A DNA stretch of 64,000 bases from Diphasiastrum complanatum (GCA_029204225.1 MU832138.1:21275-85274); one strand, 5' to 3'; counted from the first letter of the stretch, positions 10,457 to 22,370 are shown. Translations and numbers: made by a program. The notes: generated by a model from the sequence alone, not told the origin.

Positions 10457-10635
10457 TGAAGTACCCTTATCATTCACTAATAGGATCTTTGATGTATGCA
10501 ATGCTGTGTACTAGACCAGATTTAGCATACACTATCAGCATGTTAAGTCAATTCATGTCTAATCCTAGGATCTCTTGTTGGAAAGCATTAAAGAGAGTGA
10601 TGAAATATAATTTATGTTGTGATGGAAATACTATT
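10450..10635 (+). pseudogene. Element 1 RT C-terminus / RNase H start
   Basis: KYPYHSLIGSLMYAMLCTRP then a LSQFMSNP and CWKALKRVMKY segment match the RT-RNase H connection of copia (compare YPYRLILGSLMYAM at 15105 in element 2). It is flanked left by element N and right by the LTR of element 2, at the CTATT target. Confidence 0.85.
10631..10635 (+). repeat. Target-site duplication CTATT, left copy
   Basis: CTATT directly precedes the TGTTGG start of element 2; the second copy is 15931-15935. Confidence 0.9.
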
Positions 10636-11645
10636 TGTTGGATTTATTTCCCCTACTCTCCTAAATCCCATTTTTTAATCTGCTTCCATTCATGCTGCAT
10701 ATTTACTCGCGTTGTCGCGCAGTCTGCATATTAACATGTAAATTCTCACAGGAGATGAAAAGACAAAAAACAAAGGCTGATGTCACACCCTTTTCACGCT
10801 CACCCCATGCAGTTGTGCTAACAGACTGGACAACGACTGCAGCCACCCACGATCTCCTACAGACAGCACATCCACCCTGTACTTTCTTCATCTGCACACC
10901 TGTAACATTATGTATATATATTGAATACCATCTGTGTATTCAGTAGGATGATGAGACGAGACTGATTGATCAGAGATCATTGATTGAAGATCAAGTGTAT
11001 GTAAATTAGCATCAGAAGCTTATCAAAGAGATAGACGACGTAGATGTCTTGTGCATCAATTCTTTATTGTCAGTAATAAGGTTTCATTCATTTACAGATT
11101 GAATAAGCTTTGTAGAGCACGCGGTTTCATCCGCTATTGTCTTGTGCTCTACCGCATTATTGACATGTATACTTGATATACTTAATCTGATAATAGTTCT
11201 TTGTTCTGTGTTCAGATCTATGTTAATATTATTATGCTTATTATTCATTCTGTCTGATCTTTCTAGTTGCTCATTTTGGTAATAGACGACTAACATTTAG
11301 TCTTGTCATTCGCAAACTTTTTGCGACTAATTATCAGTTGAGCACAATCTAGCTCTTGGTGAATCATTCGCGACAAACAAATTATTCTTCTGGTGCTTCA
11401 TTTATTAAGGTCTGGCTGCATAATCAAGAATGACCGTGATTTCCATCACTAACATTTTGCTCATTCGGATAGGCGTAGTCATGCTTATGGAGAGAGTCGT
11501 ATAGCTCGTTCCGCTATGCACGAACACTTTATGTTCGAGTTCATTTCTCTTCGAGTTTCGTTTCTCATTCGTGTTCATCTTACCTCTTTTTTGAGCTAAT
11601 TTTCATTTCTTACACTCCTTTCGTCTCTTCTCCCTCTCTCCAACA
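10636..11645 (+). repeat. 5' LTR of element 2 (1010 bp)
   Basis: TGTTGG at the start and CCAACA at the end form the inverted terminal hexamer. The right two-thirds match 15258-15930 with scattered substitutions and small indels, so the element is not recent. TCGCGAC-type words occur at about 11310-11370. Confidence 0.9.
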
Positions 11646-11658
11646 TGGTATCAGAGCT
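11646..11658 (+). promoter_or_regulatory. Primer binding site of element 2
   Basis: TGGTATCAGAGCT directly after the LTR, complementary to the 3' end of initiator tRNA-Met. Confidence 0.9.
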
Positions 11659-11801
11659 ATTTTCATAGCTTGATAAGCTTCCACAATACAAGACTCTACT
11701 AGTCGATAGAGTAATTGTTTTTTTGTTCTGTATTTTCAGTATTAGATTTTTATACTTAAGTCACTGATAGTTTCTCCTATCACTCAGACTAATTCTTCCA
11801 C

Positions 11802-12835
11802 ATGGATTCCCAAGGGAAATCCAGTCCTATCATGGACAAGCTTGATGGAGCCAATTACCATCTGTGGAAATTTAAGATGAAAACTATACTAGTGGCAAAA
11901 GAATTGTATGACGGTGTTACAAGTGCAGAAGGAAAACCTGAAGCAGATGATGCAGCAATCGTTAGATGGAAGCTGAAGGATGGAAAGGCTTTCGCGTTGA
12001 TCATTCTCAACATCACAGATACCCAGATCGGCCATGTATCCGAGGCTCAGACATCGGAAGAAGTCTGGGACATCTTGAGCACACTATACGATAGCTTCCA
12101 AGCTACATCTCAGGAAGAAATTCTACTCCCTCAAGATGACGAATGGTGATTCTCTACAGAATCACATTAATCAATTCAAGAACCTATTAAGACAAATGAC
12201 CGCTGTCGGATCTGTCATAGATGATGAAGACACAGTGATGCAACTGCTTACAAGCTTGCCAAGCTCTTATGACAGCTGAGTGATGATCATCACGACTCAT
12301 CCAGAATTGACTTTTTCGAGAGTCATTACTATGTTGTTGTAAGAAGACACGCGGAGGAACGAAGCCTCAAGTTCTTCAGCTGATTCTCATGCCTTGTACA
12401 CCAACAAGAGCACGACAAAGCAAAAGAAGAAGAAATATCCGAAGCAATCAAAGCCAGACCAGAAACCAGCTTAGCACAAGGAACAGTCGAATCCGCAGAC
12501 AAAGAATAAGCTGTTCTGTAGATACTGCAAGCGAAACAACCACGAAATACAAGACTGCCAGATACTTCAAGTGAAGAACAACAACAAGGGACAGTCGACT
12601 CAAGTGGCAAATGCAGCTGCAGAAGCTTCACAACCTATTCAAGAAGCGGATCATGATGCCTTCATGACTAGCCATCAAGAAGCATATGGCGACAGTTCTT
12701 GGTTCCTGGATTCCGGACCCACTCAGCATATGACTAGTCTTATTGGCTGTTTTGAGTCCTATACGCCTTACAATACCCAGAAATATGTTCACCTTGGTGA
12801 CAATAGCACACAAGCTTTTAAAGGTGAAGGCACTT
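11802..12835 (+). pseudogene. Element 2 gag and protease
   Basis: Gag starts MDSQGKSSPIMDKLDGANYH at 11802, the classical copia opening ending in a Leu-Xaa-Gly-Xaa-Asn-Tyr capsid motif. The first frame ends near 12149 and capsid continues in another frame, with stops near 12280 and 12470. The nucleocapsid knuckle CRYCKRNNHEIQDC is at 12517-12558. Protease follows with WFLDSGPTQHMT at about 12700-12735, keeping the catalytic DSG, then a stop at 12835. Confidence 0.88.
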
Positions 12836-12909
12836 AAAGATTAAGCTTTGCTAATGATCAGTCTAAGCTACTCTCTAGAGTCCTTTATGTACCAAATTAA
12901 TCTACAAAT

Positions 12910-13790
12910 ATGCTCTCTGTAAGTAGAATTACAGATCTAGGACACAGAGTAGAACTTGAATGTGATCAATGTAAAGTGGTTGATAGGACAGGCAAGATCC
13001 TAGCACTCAGAAAGAGATACGGATACTTGTACAAATTAAGTCATTGTTTTTCTGCCTCTAGTCAAGCTCTCAATACTTCTATTCCTTCAAATAAAGGTTT
13101 ACTTTGGCATTATAGACTTGGTCATTTAAATCATGCTGCTGTACAACGAATGTTTAGACAATCTATTGTTCTTGATCTCGACTATCCTCGCAAAAAAGTC
13201 GAGTTACTTGTCTATCAAGACTGTCTAGTTGGTAAACAGACTAGGAAACAATTCAAATCAAGCCATCATCATGTTGCTAGAGGGTTGCTAGATGTTGTAC
13301 ATTTAGATATTTGTGGGCCGATGAAAAATCCTTCACTAGAGGATGCCAAGTATTTTATAACCTTTATTGATGAATTTTCCAGAAGGACTATGGTGTATTT
13401 CATAAAGAAGAAATCAGAAGCCTTCAACTGCTTTAGAATCTTCAAGGAGCATGCAGAGAAGGAGACTGGAAGGACGATCAAGGCCCTCAGGTCAGACAAC
13501 GGTGATGAATATATCTCTATCGAGTTTAAGGAGTACTGCCAAGGCCAAGGCATCGAGCAGCAATTCATCACTCTTTACAGGCCTCAGTCTAATGGCTTAG
13601 CCGAGAGGAAGAACCGTACCCTGGTTGAATATGCCAAATGTATGCTATCGCATGCATCGTTGCCCAAGAGATTCTAGGTTGAAGCTGTCTCCACTGCAAC
13701 TTACATCCAGAACAGATGTTCGACCAAGCCCCTCTCAGGCAAGACACCCTACGAGGTGTGGACAAGCTCTAAGCCTTCTTTGAAGGGTGT
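12910..13790 (+). pseudogene. Element 2 integrase
   Basis: Pre-integrase LWHYRLGHLNHAAVQRM gives the HH part and YQDCLVGKQTRK keeps one Cys of the HHCC pair (the first Cys of CxxC is Tyr). The core has LDICGPM (first Asp; LD replaces SD), FITFIDEFSR, LRSDNGDEY (second Asp) and PQSNGLAERKNR (catalytic Glu). A stop at 13675-13677 interrupts after LPKRF; sequence then continues to NRCSTKPLSGKTPYEVW before a frameshift near 13785. Confidence 0.88.
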
Positions 13791-14256
13791 TTGGGTGCAT
13801 TTCCTACACGCAAATCCCAAAAGACACGAGGAATAAATTGGACTTCCAAGGTCTCAAGACCATCCTGGTCGGATATACTTCATCTGATTATACTTGTAAG
13901 CTGCATGATCTTGATATCCAGCAAATCTTGTATAGCCGGGATACAGTCTTCATCGATGATCAGTTCGTCGACCTCAAAGGCAAGGATGTTGCACAAGAAG
14001 AACCCTCATCACCTGCCATTAACACGACAGTCCAAGCTTCTGGCTCAGGCATGTCTATTGTTGACCCACTTTGAGACAACGAATCAGACGAAGATATTGC
14101 TGCCACCCAACAACAAGTCCCAAGAATGGTCATTAGTTGAATCCTCCCAGAAGATCAAGTCGAGTGCGCACATAGCCCACAAGGTATACTCCAGAGTCTG
14201 TCTGTCTCTTGATACAGGAACCGACGACAATAGAAGAGGAACTCAGCCTTCGATCT
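13787..14256 (+). pseudogene. Element 2 integrase C-terminus and linker
   Basis: After the frameshift comes FGCISYTQIPKDTRNKLD, then the post-core LVGYTSSDYTCKL and SRDTVF motifs, an acidic/Pro linker and several stops up to 14256. It connects integrase to RT. Confidence 0.75.
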
Positions 14257-15257
14257 CTGGAGAGAAGCTATGGATAGAGAGTATTCCTCTCTGATCAAGA
14301 ATCAAACATGGTCATTAGTCGAAGCTCCCATTGGCTGCAATATCGTTGATTGCAAATGGATCTTTAAGATCAAATACAATGCCAATGGAGCAATTGATTG
14401 AAGGAAGGCAAGACTGGTAGCACGAGGATTCTCCAGATTCCCAATGTTGACTACAATGAAACTTTCAGTCCAGTAGTCAAACATTTGTTGATTCGAATGC
14501 TCCTATCTTATGCTGCAGCTGTTGACCTTGAAGTGCATCAACTTGATGTACACATAGCTTATCTGAATGGAGCTATACAAGAAGATATCTACATGATCCA
14601 ACCCGAAGGATACGTTCTAGAAGGTATGAAGAATCATGTCTGTAAACTCCACAAAGCATTGTACAACTTGAAACAATCTGCTAGAGCTTGGTTTCAGAGG
14701 ATCAACACATTCCTCATTGAACAAGGATTTAAACCAAGAACTGTTGATTGCAACGTCTATTTCAAGTCAGTGCAACAATCCTTCATTATCATCCCCTTAT
14801 ACGTGGATGATACATCGCTCTTCAACAACAATACCAATATGGTCAAGGATTCAAAACAGATGCTATTTTCAGAGTTCGACATGACTGATCTAGGTGAAGC
14901 TCACTTCTGTCTAGGAATTCAGATCCACAGAGATAGAGCAAAGCGACCGATTTACATCACTCAACAAAGGTATCTTCACAATATTCTTAACATATATAAT
15001 TTGATGAATTGTGAATTAGCTCACTCACCAATGGATCCAGGCCTGCATCTGTCAAAGGACCAATTTCCCCAAACCAAGCAAAAAGAGGAGCAAATGAGAG
15101 AGTATCCTTATCGATTGATACTTGGATCTCTCATGTATGCAATGGTCAGTACAAGATCAGATATCTCTTTTGCTGTAAGCTCACTCAGCCAATATATGGC
15201 TAATCCTGGCATTACCCATTGGAAGGCTCTCATACGAGTCATGAGATATATTCGAGC
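14257..15257 (+). pseudogene. Element 2 reverse transcriptase and RNase H start
   Basis: RT begins about WREAMDREYSSLIKNQTW. It has a stop near 14400, then LARLVARGF-like sequence and a frameshift around 14440. The open part 14398-15309 carries YNETFSPVVK, QLDVHIAYLNGAIQEDIYM, ALYNLKQSARAWF, and the catalytic YVDD at 14800-14811 (LYVDDTSLF). The connection domain and HWKALIRVMRYI lead into RNase H, which is cut at about 15257 where LTR sequence begins. RT normally copies the element RNA; this copy is broken. Confidence 0.88.
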
Positions 15258-15930
15258 TACCATATTCAATAGGACGATGAGACGAGATGGATTGATCAGA
15301 GATCATTGATTGAAGATCAAGTGTAAGTAAATTAGCATCAGAAGCTTATCAGAGAGATAGATGAAGTAGATGCCTTGTGCATCGATTCTTTATTGTCAGT
15401 AATAAGATTTCATTCCTTTACAAATTGAAGAAGCTTCGTAGAGCACACAGTTTCATCCGCTATTGTCTTGTGCTCTACTGCATTATTGACATGTATACTT
15501 GATATACTTAATCTGATAATAGTTCTTTGTTCTGCATACAGATTTGTGTGAATATTGCTATGCTTATTATTCATTCTGTCTGATCTTTCTAGTTGTTCAT
15601 TTTGGTAACAGACGACTAACATTTAGTCTTGTCTTTTGCGAACTTTTCGCGACTAATTATCAGTTGAGCACAGTCTAGCTCTTCGCGAATCATTCGCGAC
15701 ACATAATTTTTCTAGCTATTCGTGACAAATTATTCTTCTGGCGCTTCATTTATGAAGCTTTGGCTATGTAATCAAGAATGACCGTGATTTCCATCACTAA
15801 CATTCTGCTTATTCTGATAGGCGTAGTCATGCTTACGAAGAGAGTCGTATAGCTCATTTTGCTGCGAATGAACACTTTCTGTTCGAGTTTGTTTCTCTTT
15901 GAGTTTCATTTCTTCTCCCTCTCTCCAACA
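15258..15930 (+). repeat. 3' LTR of element 2, 5'-truncated
   Basis: It matches the 5' LTR from about position 10935 onward, starting near TTCAATAGGA, and ends CTCTCCAACA. U3 sequence and the PPT are deleted, joining RNase H to mid-LTR. Confidence 0.88.
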
Positions 15931-15935
15931 CTATT
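15931..15935 (+). repeat. Target-site duplication CTATT, right copy
   Basis: It immediately follows the LTR end CCAACA and matches 10631-10635. Confidence 0.9.
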
Positions 15936-16400
15936 GACCCACTCGTCCTGCGAGGCTACTCCAATTCAGATTGGGGAGGAACAATCTCTATTAGAAAATC
16001 TACCTCCGGGTTTTCATTTCTATCTGGCAGGGAGACCGATTTTGTGGAACTCAAGAGTGTAGAAGTCAATTGCACTTTCTTCGACAGAGGCAGAGTACAT
16101 CGCAGCATGTCAAGCTTCAAAAGAAGCTATATGGATCAGATTATTGCTTCATGACTTGCATCACACTCAGTTCAATGCTACCACCATTTTGTGTGACAGC
16201 TTGAGTTGTATTTCACTATCACTGAATCCTAGATTTCATGGCAAATCCAAGCACATATAAATCTAGTATCATTTCATTCAAGAGAAAGTTTTCTCAGGGC
16301 AAGTGATCCTTCAATACTGTTCCACACACAAACATCTTCACCAAAGGGCTTTTTAGGATCAAGCATCATAAGTTCTTCATGTCAAAATATTGGAAAAATC
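15931..16400 (+). pseudogene. Element 1 RNase H, C-terminal part
   Basis: DPLVLRGYSNSDWGG and IRKSTSGFSF are the first RNase H acidic motifs. After a frameshift near 16060 come SIALSSTEAEYIAACQASKE and DSLSCISLSLNPRFHGKSKHI, with in-frame stops. The tail runs to about 16390. RNase H removes the RNA strand during cDNA synthesis. It is the continuation of 10450-10635 across element 2. Confidence 0.88.
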
Positions 16401-16407
16401 TATCTAA

Positions 16408-17331
16408 TGTTGTAAGTAGGGGTTCTAAAAATGCCAAAGATGAATTGAGCTCTTTTGGCTTAGTAAAGACCCATCTTAGAATAAAATATTCAAGGTAGGT
16501 AGAAGTAGAAACTCGAGCTACCATAGGAATTGCCATTTGTACTTTGCATGCCACATTTAATGCATGAAAAGACTAGGTGGCACAATTAGACATATTGAGG
16601 TGGTCTGAATAAGTCTAGATAGCTTGAGAGGTGGATTCATAACTCCAATTCAACTCAAAGTAGGAGAAGAGTCCATGGATCTATATATATATGTGATGTA
16701 CTCTCATTGAGAAGATGATGAAATTTGTGTATAATGCAAATTTGGAGATTAAGCCCTTTGTGCCCTCTCTCTCTACTCGAGTTTGTACTTTCATTTTCTC
16801 TCTCTCTAGCCGAGTTGAGACATTTATTGTACTTATTTTCATGTTTTGTTGACAAATCTTGCTTGTAACACAATAATATTTCTTGTATGATCAGCTTTCC
16901 TATCTGAAAAGTCATGAATTCCCAAGTTGTAATAAGGAGATTCGAATTTGAAAGTGGCTAACTTCAAAAGTTATTTGGAGAAGTCTAGGTAGATCATCAA
17001 GGAACTTTTGAGAGAGACTTATTTTGGTGTTGTCAAACCCTTGCATCTTCTCTCTCTACTTGAGAGCTCGTTTTTCTCTCTGTACCCGAGAGTTGGATGT
17101 CTTTCTCACTCTAGAGACGTGAATAACACTTAGTTTTTTCATTCACATGCATGAAACGTGGTCGTCTTTGATGGATGATTACTAATTGTGTACACGAGCT
17201 CTTGCCAAGATCCAAATCTCGATAGCTTACTAAAATCCGAGCTGATCAAGAGTGATTTGGTGGTGTGAAAAATCTCATGCATGTAGGTCATTGTAGATCT
17301 ATTCAAGGTCCTTAAATGCTAATTTTTAACA
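16408..17331 (+). repeat. LTR of another copia-type element (element 3)
   Basis: The right end TTTTTAACA is fixed by a primer site at 17332. A TATA box (CTATATATATATGTG, 16681-16695) sits where an LTR promoter is expected, followed by TCTCTC tracts. The left end is chosen at TGTTGTAAG in the tail of element 1 and is less certain. No second copy is in the window. Confidence 0.55.
16682..16692 (+). promoter_or_regulatory. TATA box in LTR of element 3
   Basis: TATATATATAT about 270 bp into the LTR, upstream of a pyrimidine-rich tract. Confidence 0.55.
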
Positions 17332-17344
17332 TGGTATAAGAGCT
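17332..17344 (+). promoter_or_regulatory. Primer binding site of element 3
   Basis: TGGTATAAGAGCT, one change from TGGTATCAGAGCT, directly after TTTTTAACA. Confidence 0.75.
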
Positions 17345-17700
17345 AGATCCATACGTGCTTGAGGTAGATCATTTGAGCAAGTTTGTGAGTAAAAAATTTA
17401 AAATTTGAGGGTTTACTTACATCTCGATTGGTGTGGAGCCTCTGATTTTTCAATGAAAGCAAAGATTGGATGATTTTTTTTGAATCAATGGGTACTTCTA
17501 CTATGTGGAGTGCTTAGACCATGTGTGAATTGCATTCACTTTGATTTAGTGTACCAATCTTGTCTTTGATCCATAGAGTCCAATTGACCACTTATTGAAA
17601 GAGCTTGAAGTGTAGATTGAATGGTAAGGCTCCAAAGTTTGTTGATGCACCTTTTTGGAATTTGGATATGATCTTTGAGAGAGTAGGTAGAAGTGTCTAC
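17345..17700. other. Leader-like stretch, no gene
   Basis: It follows the element 3 primer site and probably is its leader. No gag start or domain is recognisable. Confidence 0.4.
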
Positions 17701-18170
17701 TTGGTGGATTTCAGATCAATAGCATCTATTTACTTAGATCTTAAGAGTTTTGGCCAAAATTGTGTGTTTCTCTCAAGTTCATCATCATTGGCCTTCTTTG
17801 AAATCTTCTTGAAGCCTTTTTGTTTTCCTTTGGCTAACAATGCCTAATCTTCAAGTATGGCTTGATGAGATTTTACCATCTCGCACCTTTGTTACTCCTA
17901 TAACAAGATGTCATAGGGGTCTTGAAAGGTTGGTAGCCTCTCCCTTGATGCAATGCCATCACAACATTTGCAAACTCTTAAATTCACCACTCATGGTCAT
18001 ATGCACAATTTTCATATCTCTTATCAACTTTCTAGTCATTATAGGTCAATCTCTTAGCTCCTTGATTCATGTGATAAAAGATCATGTAGTCTCATTCTCT
18101 TCCATACAAATGGTATTCAATTTGATTTTTAAAAACACCATGGGAGATGGAATCATCATTTGATATTACA
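17700..18170 (-). pseudogene. Possible copia gag remnant
   Basis: The minus strand contains ALLAKGKQKGFKKISKKAND, like the Lys-rich region between capsid and nucleocapsid in copia gag, with several stops. No knuckle is visible. The orientation is opposite to element 3, so it belongs to a different insertion. Confidence 0.35.
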
Positions 18171-18999
18171 TTCAAAGTGCATCCCATGTCCCTCTCACCA
18201 TCACAAACAATTTGATAAATTTTGAGATTTGCAAAACATTTGCTCATAAAAGATAAGAAGAATAGCCAAAAATTTGGAAGCTATCAATATAATTTTTTAA
18301 CGATTATTCTTTTGAATTGTTGGTGTACTTGTGAAAGAAATAAGGATTGTAAAAAAATTAAAAAATGTCATCGAATTTTTTTAATGGTTGCTTATATGTA
18401 GCACGAATGTGCTTGTAAAGTAAAATTTGACCATAAAAAGTAAAAGAAGAATACAAAATAGCGCCTGGAAAATACCACATGTTATATGCCAAACCTCTCA
18501 ATTTAAGCCAAGCAAGCAAACAAATAGAGACAACGATCACGTCCATGTTGAGAAGAATCAAAGATAGCAAATAACCATAAGTTGCCACAAAGCTCATATC
18601 AAAATGAATGGCAAATAAAAATGGATTTCATTACAGAGGGTGTGTGAAGCACATGGATTAAAGTGACGGGGCACATGAGACCTAGCAAGATCAAATACAA
18701 AGTCTCACATTCACAAAGAGAAAGAGGAGATCAATTCACTTAATTGCAAATGAGCCAAAGATACCAAAAAAGGATGTCCAATGCCGACTTATAGACAATG
18801 CCCATGTCCTAACTAAACATAACTATCTTGAAGTCTATTTAGCCACTATTAGTCATTGTTAAGCCCATGTTATCCTAATTTAAGACAATTTGAGGGTCTA
18901 AAAAGGGAACCACAATCATTCTTAAGGCTGATAGTTCCTTGCCCAAGCTTCAAATGGATATTGTTTATTTTCTTTTGAGCACCTAAGTATTAAATAATA
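18171..18999. other. AT-rich stretch, probable minus-strand LTR remnant
   Basis: It lies just past the end of the minus-strand RNase H at 19000, where a 3' LTR would be. Pyrimidine-rich tracts and a possible promoter-like word are present, but there is no second copy or clear TG/CA pair. The 79-codon minus frame at 18358-18597 is hydrophobic by composition and matches nothing I know. Confidence 0.35.
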
Positions 19000-19570
19000 C
19001 ATGACACTTTTAGCTTTGGCAATGCTTGTTTCCCTTGGTTAAGTAAGAAGCAAGACATCATGTATCTTTTGACCGCTGCCATGAATCAAGCTCTATAAAA
19101 TATAAGTGCGATTTCTTGACTAAGTACCTTGTCTCTCAAATAATGATACTTTATCTTGATGTGCTTGGACCTAGAATCAAACCTGAGATTAAAAAAATGA
19201 AATAATACTATTTTGATTGTCACAATAAATCATTGTAGGTTGTGATAATGCAAGATCAAGATTTGATAAAAGAAGCCGTAACCAAATTGTTTCTTTTGCA
19301 ATATGTGTGGAGGCAATGTACGACTTATGTAGAGAGCACAATGTAGTAGATGTCTACTTTTTGCTATTCCATGAAATAGGACCATATTTGTATAGAAATA
19401 CATAATTTGACATTAATTTCCAAGTGTCAACATCTCCAACCCAATCTAAATTTCTATATCTTTCAAATAAAAGTTGATTGTTTATAATTGAGGTGTCTTT
19501 GAAACAGATAGGTGAATTTTTTTCCAATTGCAAATATCGTAGGACTCGTAGAAGAGCCTTCCAATGTATA
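19000..19570 (-). pseudogene. Copia RNase H remnant
   Basis: On the minus strand: HWKALLRVLRYLQ, then YRNLDWVGDVDTWKLMSNYV with ISWNSKK, and further on SRSKHIKIKYHYLRDKVL. These are the ordered RNase H motifs of copia, with stops between. It may be the distal part of the minus element whose RT and integrase lie at 21175-22370, split by an insertion. Confidence 0.75.
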
Positions 19571-19692
19571 AGACAAGATTTTAGTCAATGTATAACTGAA
19601 TATGCTATGTCAGGTCTAGTACATATCATGGCATACCTTATCACGCAATGACATATAAATTGAAACTTTGACCCCAAAAAAGAGTTTTTTTT

Positions 19693-19697
<5 letters not shown>

Positions 19698-19735
<38 letters not shown>
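19698..19735. repeat. (TG)n microsatellite
   Basis: About 18 TG units after a T-run. Confidence 0.95.
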
Positions 19736-19737
<2 letters not shown>

Positions 19738-19739
19738 AG

Positions 19740-21170
19740 ATTACCTATTTTTAAACCATAATTTTCAAACAAATATTATATTATACCCAAAATAATGCCA
19801 AAAAATGTATTTTTTTTAATAGATTACTAGAATTTTTTTTTTCAGCACTGTTAACTCAAAATTAAAAGCAAGAACATCTACATCTTTTAATTTCAAATCA
19901 ATGATCCTTGGTTGATTTTTTGGCAATCACTTTCTCTTGCCTTTGAACCTATTTGGAACATTCCAAATTTGTACCTTTCCAAAAAAGCATTCGTTGAAGT
20001 GGTGCGCAACCAATGATAATACTTTTGTCTGATTACTATCTTGAATGAATCCAAGCACTTTAGCAATCCAAAATAATGTCATTTGCTATTTTTTGAGGCT
20101 AGATGTGCAACTAGACTTCCAATTTGAATTTGATTCAGATCATTGCACCACTTCATTTTTGTAGCTTTTATAGTTCGCCTATTCTTTTGTGATCCCACAT
20201 TACTTTGGTGTTCTTTGCCTAGCATAAGGTGCAAAAATTTATTATCCCATTGAAGATTTGAAGGTTCAACAATTGTAGTTGAAACTCCTGACTTATAAGG
20301 CCAATGAAATTCTTCAGTTGATAATGCATCTTTGAGATTGAGCAAGCTGATTTTTTGTTTCTTAAAAAAGTCCATCCACCAATGTCAATCAAATTCATTC
20401 AAAAATTGATAAGTTACTTGAATACTTGATTCCAAAAAAAATTAATGAGGCAAATGGACCAACCTCACGATGTTCTCTTTGCGCTTTTTGTTCTTCTAGC
20501 ATGGATTTTAAAGGATGTTGAATACTTTGAACTGTTAATGAGCCTACAAAAGACTCCAAGAGTGAGTGATTGATTGATCTATCTATCTATTGCAAAATAG
20601 AATCCAATTTCTAGATCTAGATTGACAATTTAGACTCAACAATCAAGAGCAATCAAAAGATGATCAAAGCTAGTAAATTCGACTCCACATGTGTGTAGTA
20701 TAGTCTGACGTATAGTTTCTAATAGAGAATGAACCTTACAAAGTTTAGATTGCATACCAATCACAAGATCACAACACAAATGTATAGATTGCTAGAAATT
20801 GTCAATTGACTCCAAAATCTCTCTTGATCTATCAATATAATGAATGAATGAAAGTATATTGAGCTGGTATCCTTGGCTAGCTGAGTAGGTGTTCAGGTGC
20901 CACATCATTATCAAGTACACCTACCCAATAATATTGACCTAATCATTAGGTCTACCAACCATGGTGGTTAGATTGACTCACCAACTTTCTAGATTCATGG
21001 ATTTTGGTCCTAGATTTGAGGAATTATGACCAAATTGACTTGCCTACCCCTATGATCAAGATTGAACCTACCTAAGCCTGATCTACACACGTGGGAACAC
21101 TCTCTCACACATGTGAATTACAATGTACAACAATAAATTAATTACAATCCAAGATAGTGATGAAAGAATC
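19740..21170. other. Stretch without recognisable gene
   Basis: It separates the minus RNase H from the minus RT. A 98-codon minus frame at 20079-20375 (starts MDFFKKQKISLLNLKDALST) matches no family I know. The part 20560-21170 has LTR-like features such as CACATGTG and CACACGTGTG words near 21090-21120, and RT coding stops at about 21175, so an inserted LTR is likely. Confidence 0.4.
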
Positions 21171-21174
21171 CTGA

Positions 21175-21860
21175 AAACAAGTACAATGATTTTTCCATCA
21201 TTAATCCTCATGTACAATGAAGGATCGTAAGAGCTCAATACAAAGTTGATAGAGATAAGAAAAGAGTTGAGCCTAGCTTGTTTGAGTCCATATAGACTCC
21301 TCTTCAAAAAGCATACCTTCTCTTCAAGTCCCTTCTTGATGAAGCCCTTGGGTTGCCTCATGTAGATTTCTTCCTCCAATTAACCATTGAGAAATGAATT
21401 TGTAACATCAAGTTGGAAGAGCATTCAAATGAATGTGGTAGCAAGAATAATGGTCAATCATACTGCAACTAACTTAGCCACAAAGTTTCATCATAAACAA
21501 TGCCTTTAGTTTGCAAAAAACCTTTTCCGACAAGCCATGCAATCAAGTGGTCTCTTCCCTTGAGGAAGATCAACAAGTTCCCAAGTATGATTCTCCATGA
21601 GAGCACCATACTCCACTTGCAGGGCATCCATCCAACTTTTTGATTTACAAGCATCTTTTTAGCAAGTTGGTTCATCAAGCATTGAAGTAAGAAAAGTATA
21701 TGAAGTGAAAAATTGTGTGCCTTCTCTTTGATCACCTTTGCCAACGTATGTGAGCCTTGATGGCTTCTCCCTTGATCTTGAAGATCTTATTGGAGCTCTT
21801 GGGTCTTGAGGTGGATCCTCAAGATCTTGGTCACTTTGATGCTCCTCCTCCATCCTAGCA
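21175..21860 (-). pseudogene. Copia reverse transcriptase, N-terminal part
   Basis: Minus strand pieces in order: linker SSRSREKPSRLTYVGKGDQR (21659-21853), RT start around KSWMDALQVEYGALMENHTW, then EEEIYMRQPKGFIKKGLEEK and SLYGLKQARLNSF with YDPSLYM (21083-21379). RT ends at about 21175, before the YVDD motif. Stops and a frameshift near 21470 and 21380 are present. Confidence 0.8.
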
Positions 21861-21903
21861 AGATCTTTGACATCAAGATGATCAGTAGCACTTCATCCAC
21901 TTT

Positions 21904-22370
21904 TCAAATTTTTCCTTCATAAAAAATAACATCCCTACTCAATATGATTTTCTTAGTGATGGGATTGAATGTTCTATATCCTTTGCTATTTTTACTATAT
22001 CCCACAAATATACCTTTTATAGAAGTGGCATCATCCTTCTTCCTTGTCTCCAAGGATTGGTGAACATAGCAAGTTGATCCAAAGATTTTCAAATCTTTGA
22101 GATTCGGCCTCTTACCATTTAGAGCTTCATATGGTGTGATTCGTCCAATGACATTGTTAGGCAATCTATTGCATAAATAATTAGCACACACACTTGCCTC
22201 ACCCCAAAATGGTTTTGACAGAGAAGATTCTAGCCTTAAGGCCTTAGCACATTGACATAGAGATCTATTTTTCCTCTCGGCCACCCCATTTTGTTGAGGG
22301 GTATAAGGACACGTCAACTCTCTCTTTATGCCACCAACATCACAAAATTTGTAGCGGGTATTTCCTATCC
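21904..22370 (-). pseudogene. Copia integrase, C-terminal half
   Basis: Frame 22317-21904 reads CPYTPQQNGVAERKNRSL (catalytic Glu), FWGEASVCANYLCNRLP, TPYEALNGKRPNL, FVGYSKNSKGYRTFNP and SRDVIFYEGKI. It is close in sequence to element A integrase. The sequence just upstream (to about 22370) continues the core but ends before the two Asp residues. Confidence 0.85.

Larger units (their letters stand above)
10636..15930 (+). mobile_element. Ty1/copia element 2, nested in element 1
   Basis: 5' LTR 10636-11645, PBS 11646, gag-pol remnants 11802-15257, truncated 3' LTR 15258-15930, bounded by CTATT duplications. RNase H of element 1 continues directly after the right duplication, which confirms the insertion. 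The family is close to element 1: the same CRYCKR-type nucleocapsid and RT. A deletion joins RNase H to the middle of the 3' LTR. Several stops and frameshifts make it non-autonomous. Confidence 0.9.
3010..16407 (+). mobile_element. Old Ty1/copia element 1, split by two later insertions
   Basis: The element reads 5' LTR (3010-4549), PBS (4553), gag-protease remnant (4619-5805), integrase (5894-6690), first half of RT (6703-7029), insertion N, RT/RNase H piece (10450-10635), insertion of element 2, then the rest of RNase H (15931 to about 16390). Many stops and frameshifts and a deletion of the integrase core show it is dead. No 3' LTR matching 3010-4549 follows 16407, so the right end is truncated or replaced. 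The coding order is seen directly; the unity of the pieces is inferred from continuity of RT-RNase H across each insertion. Confidence 0.8.
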
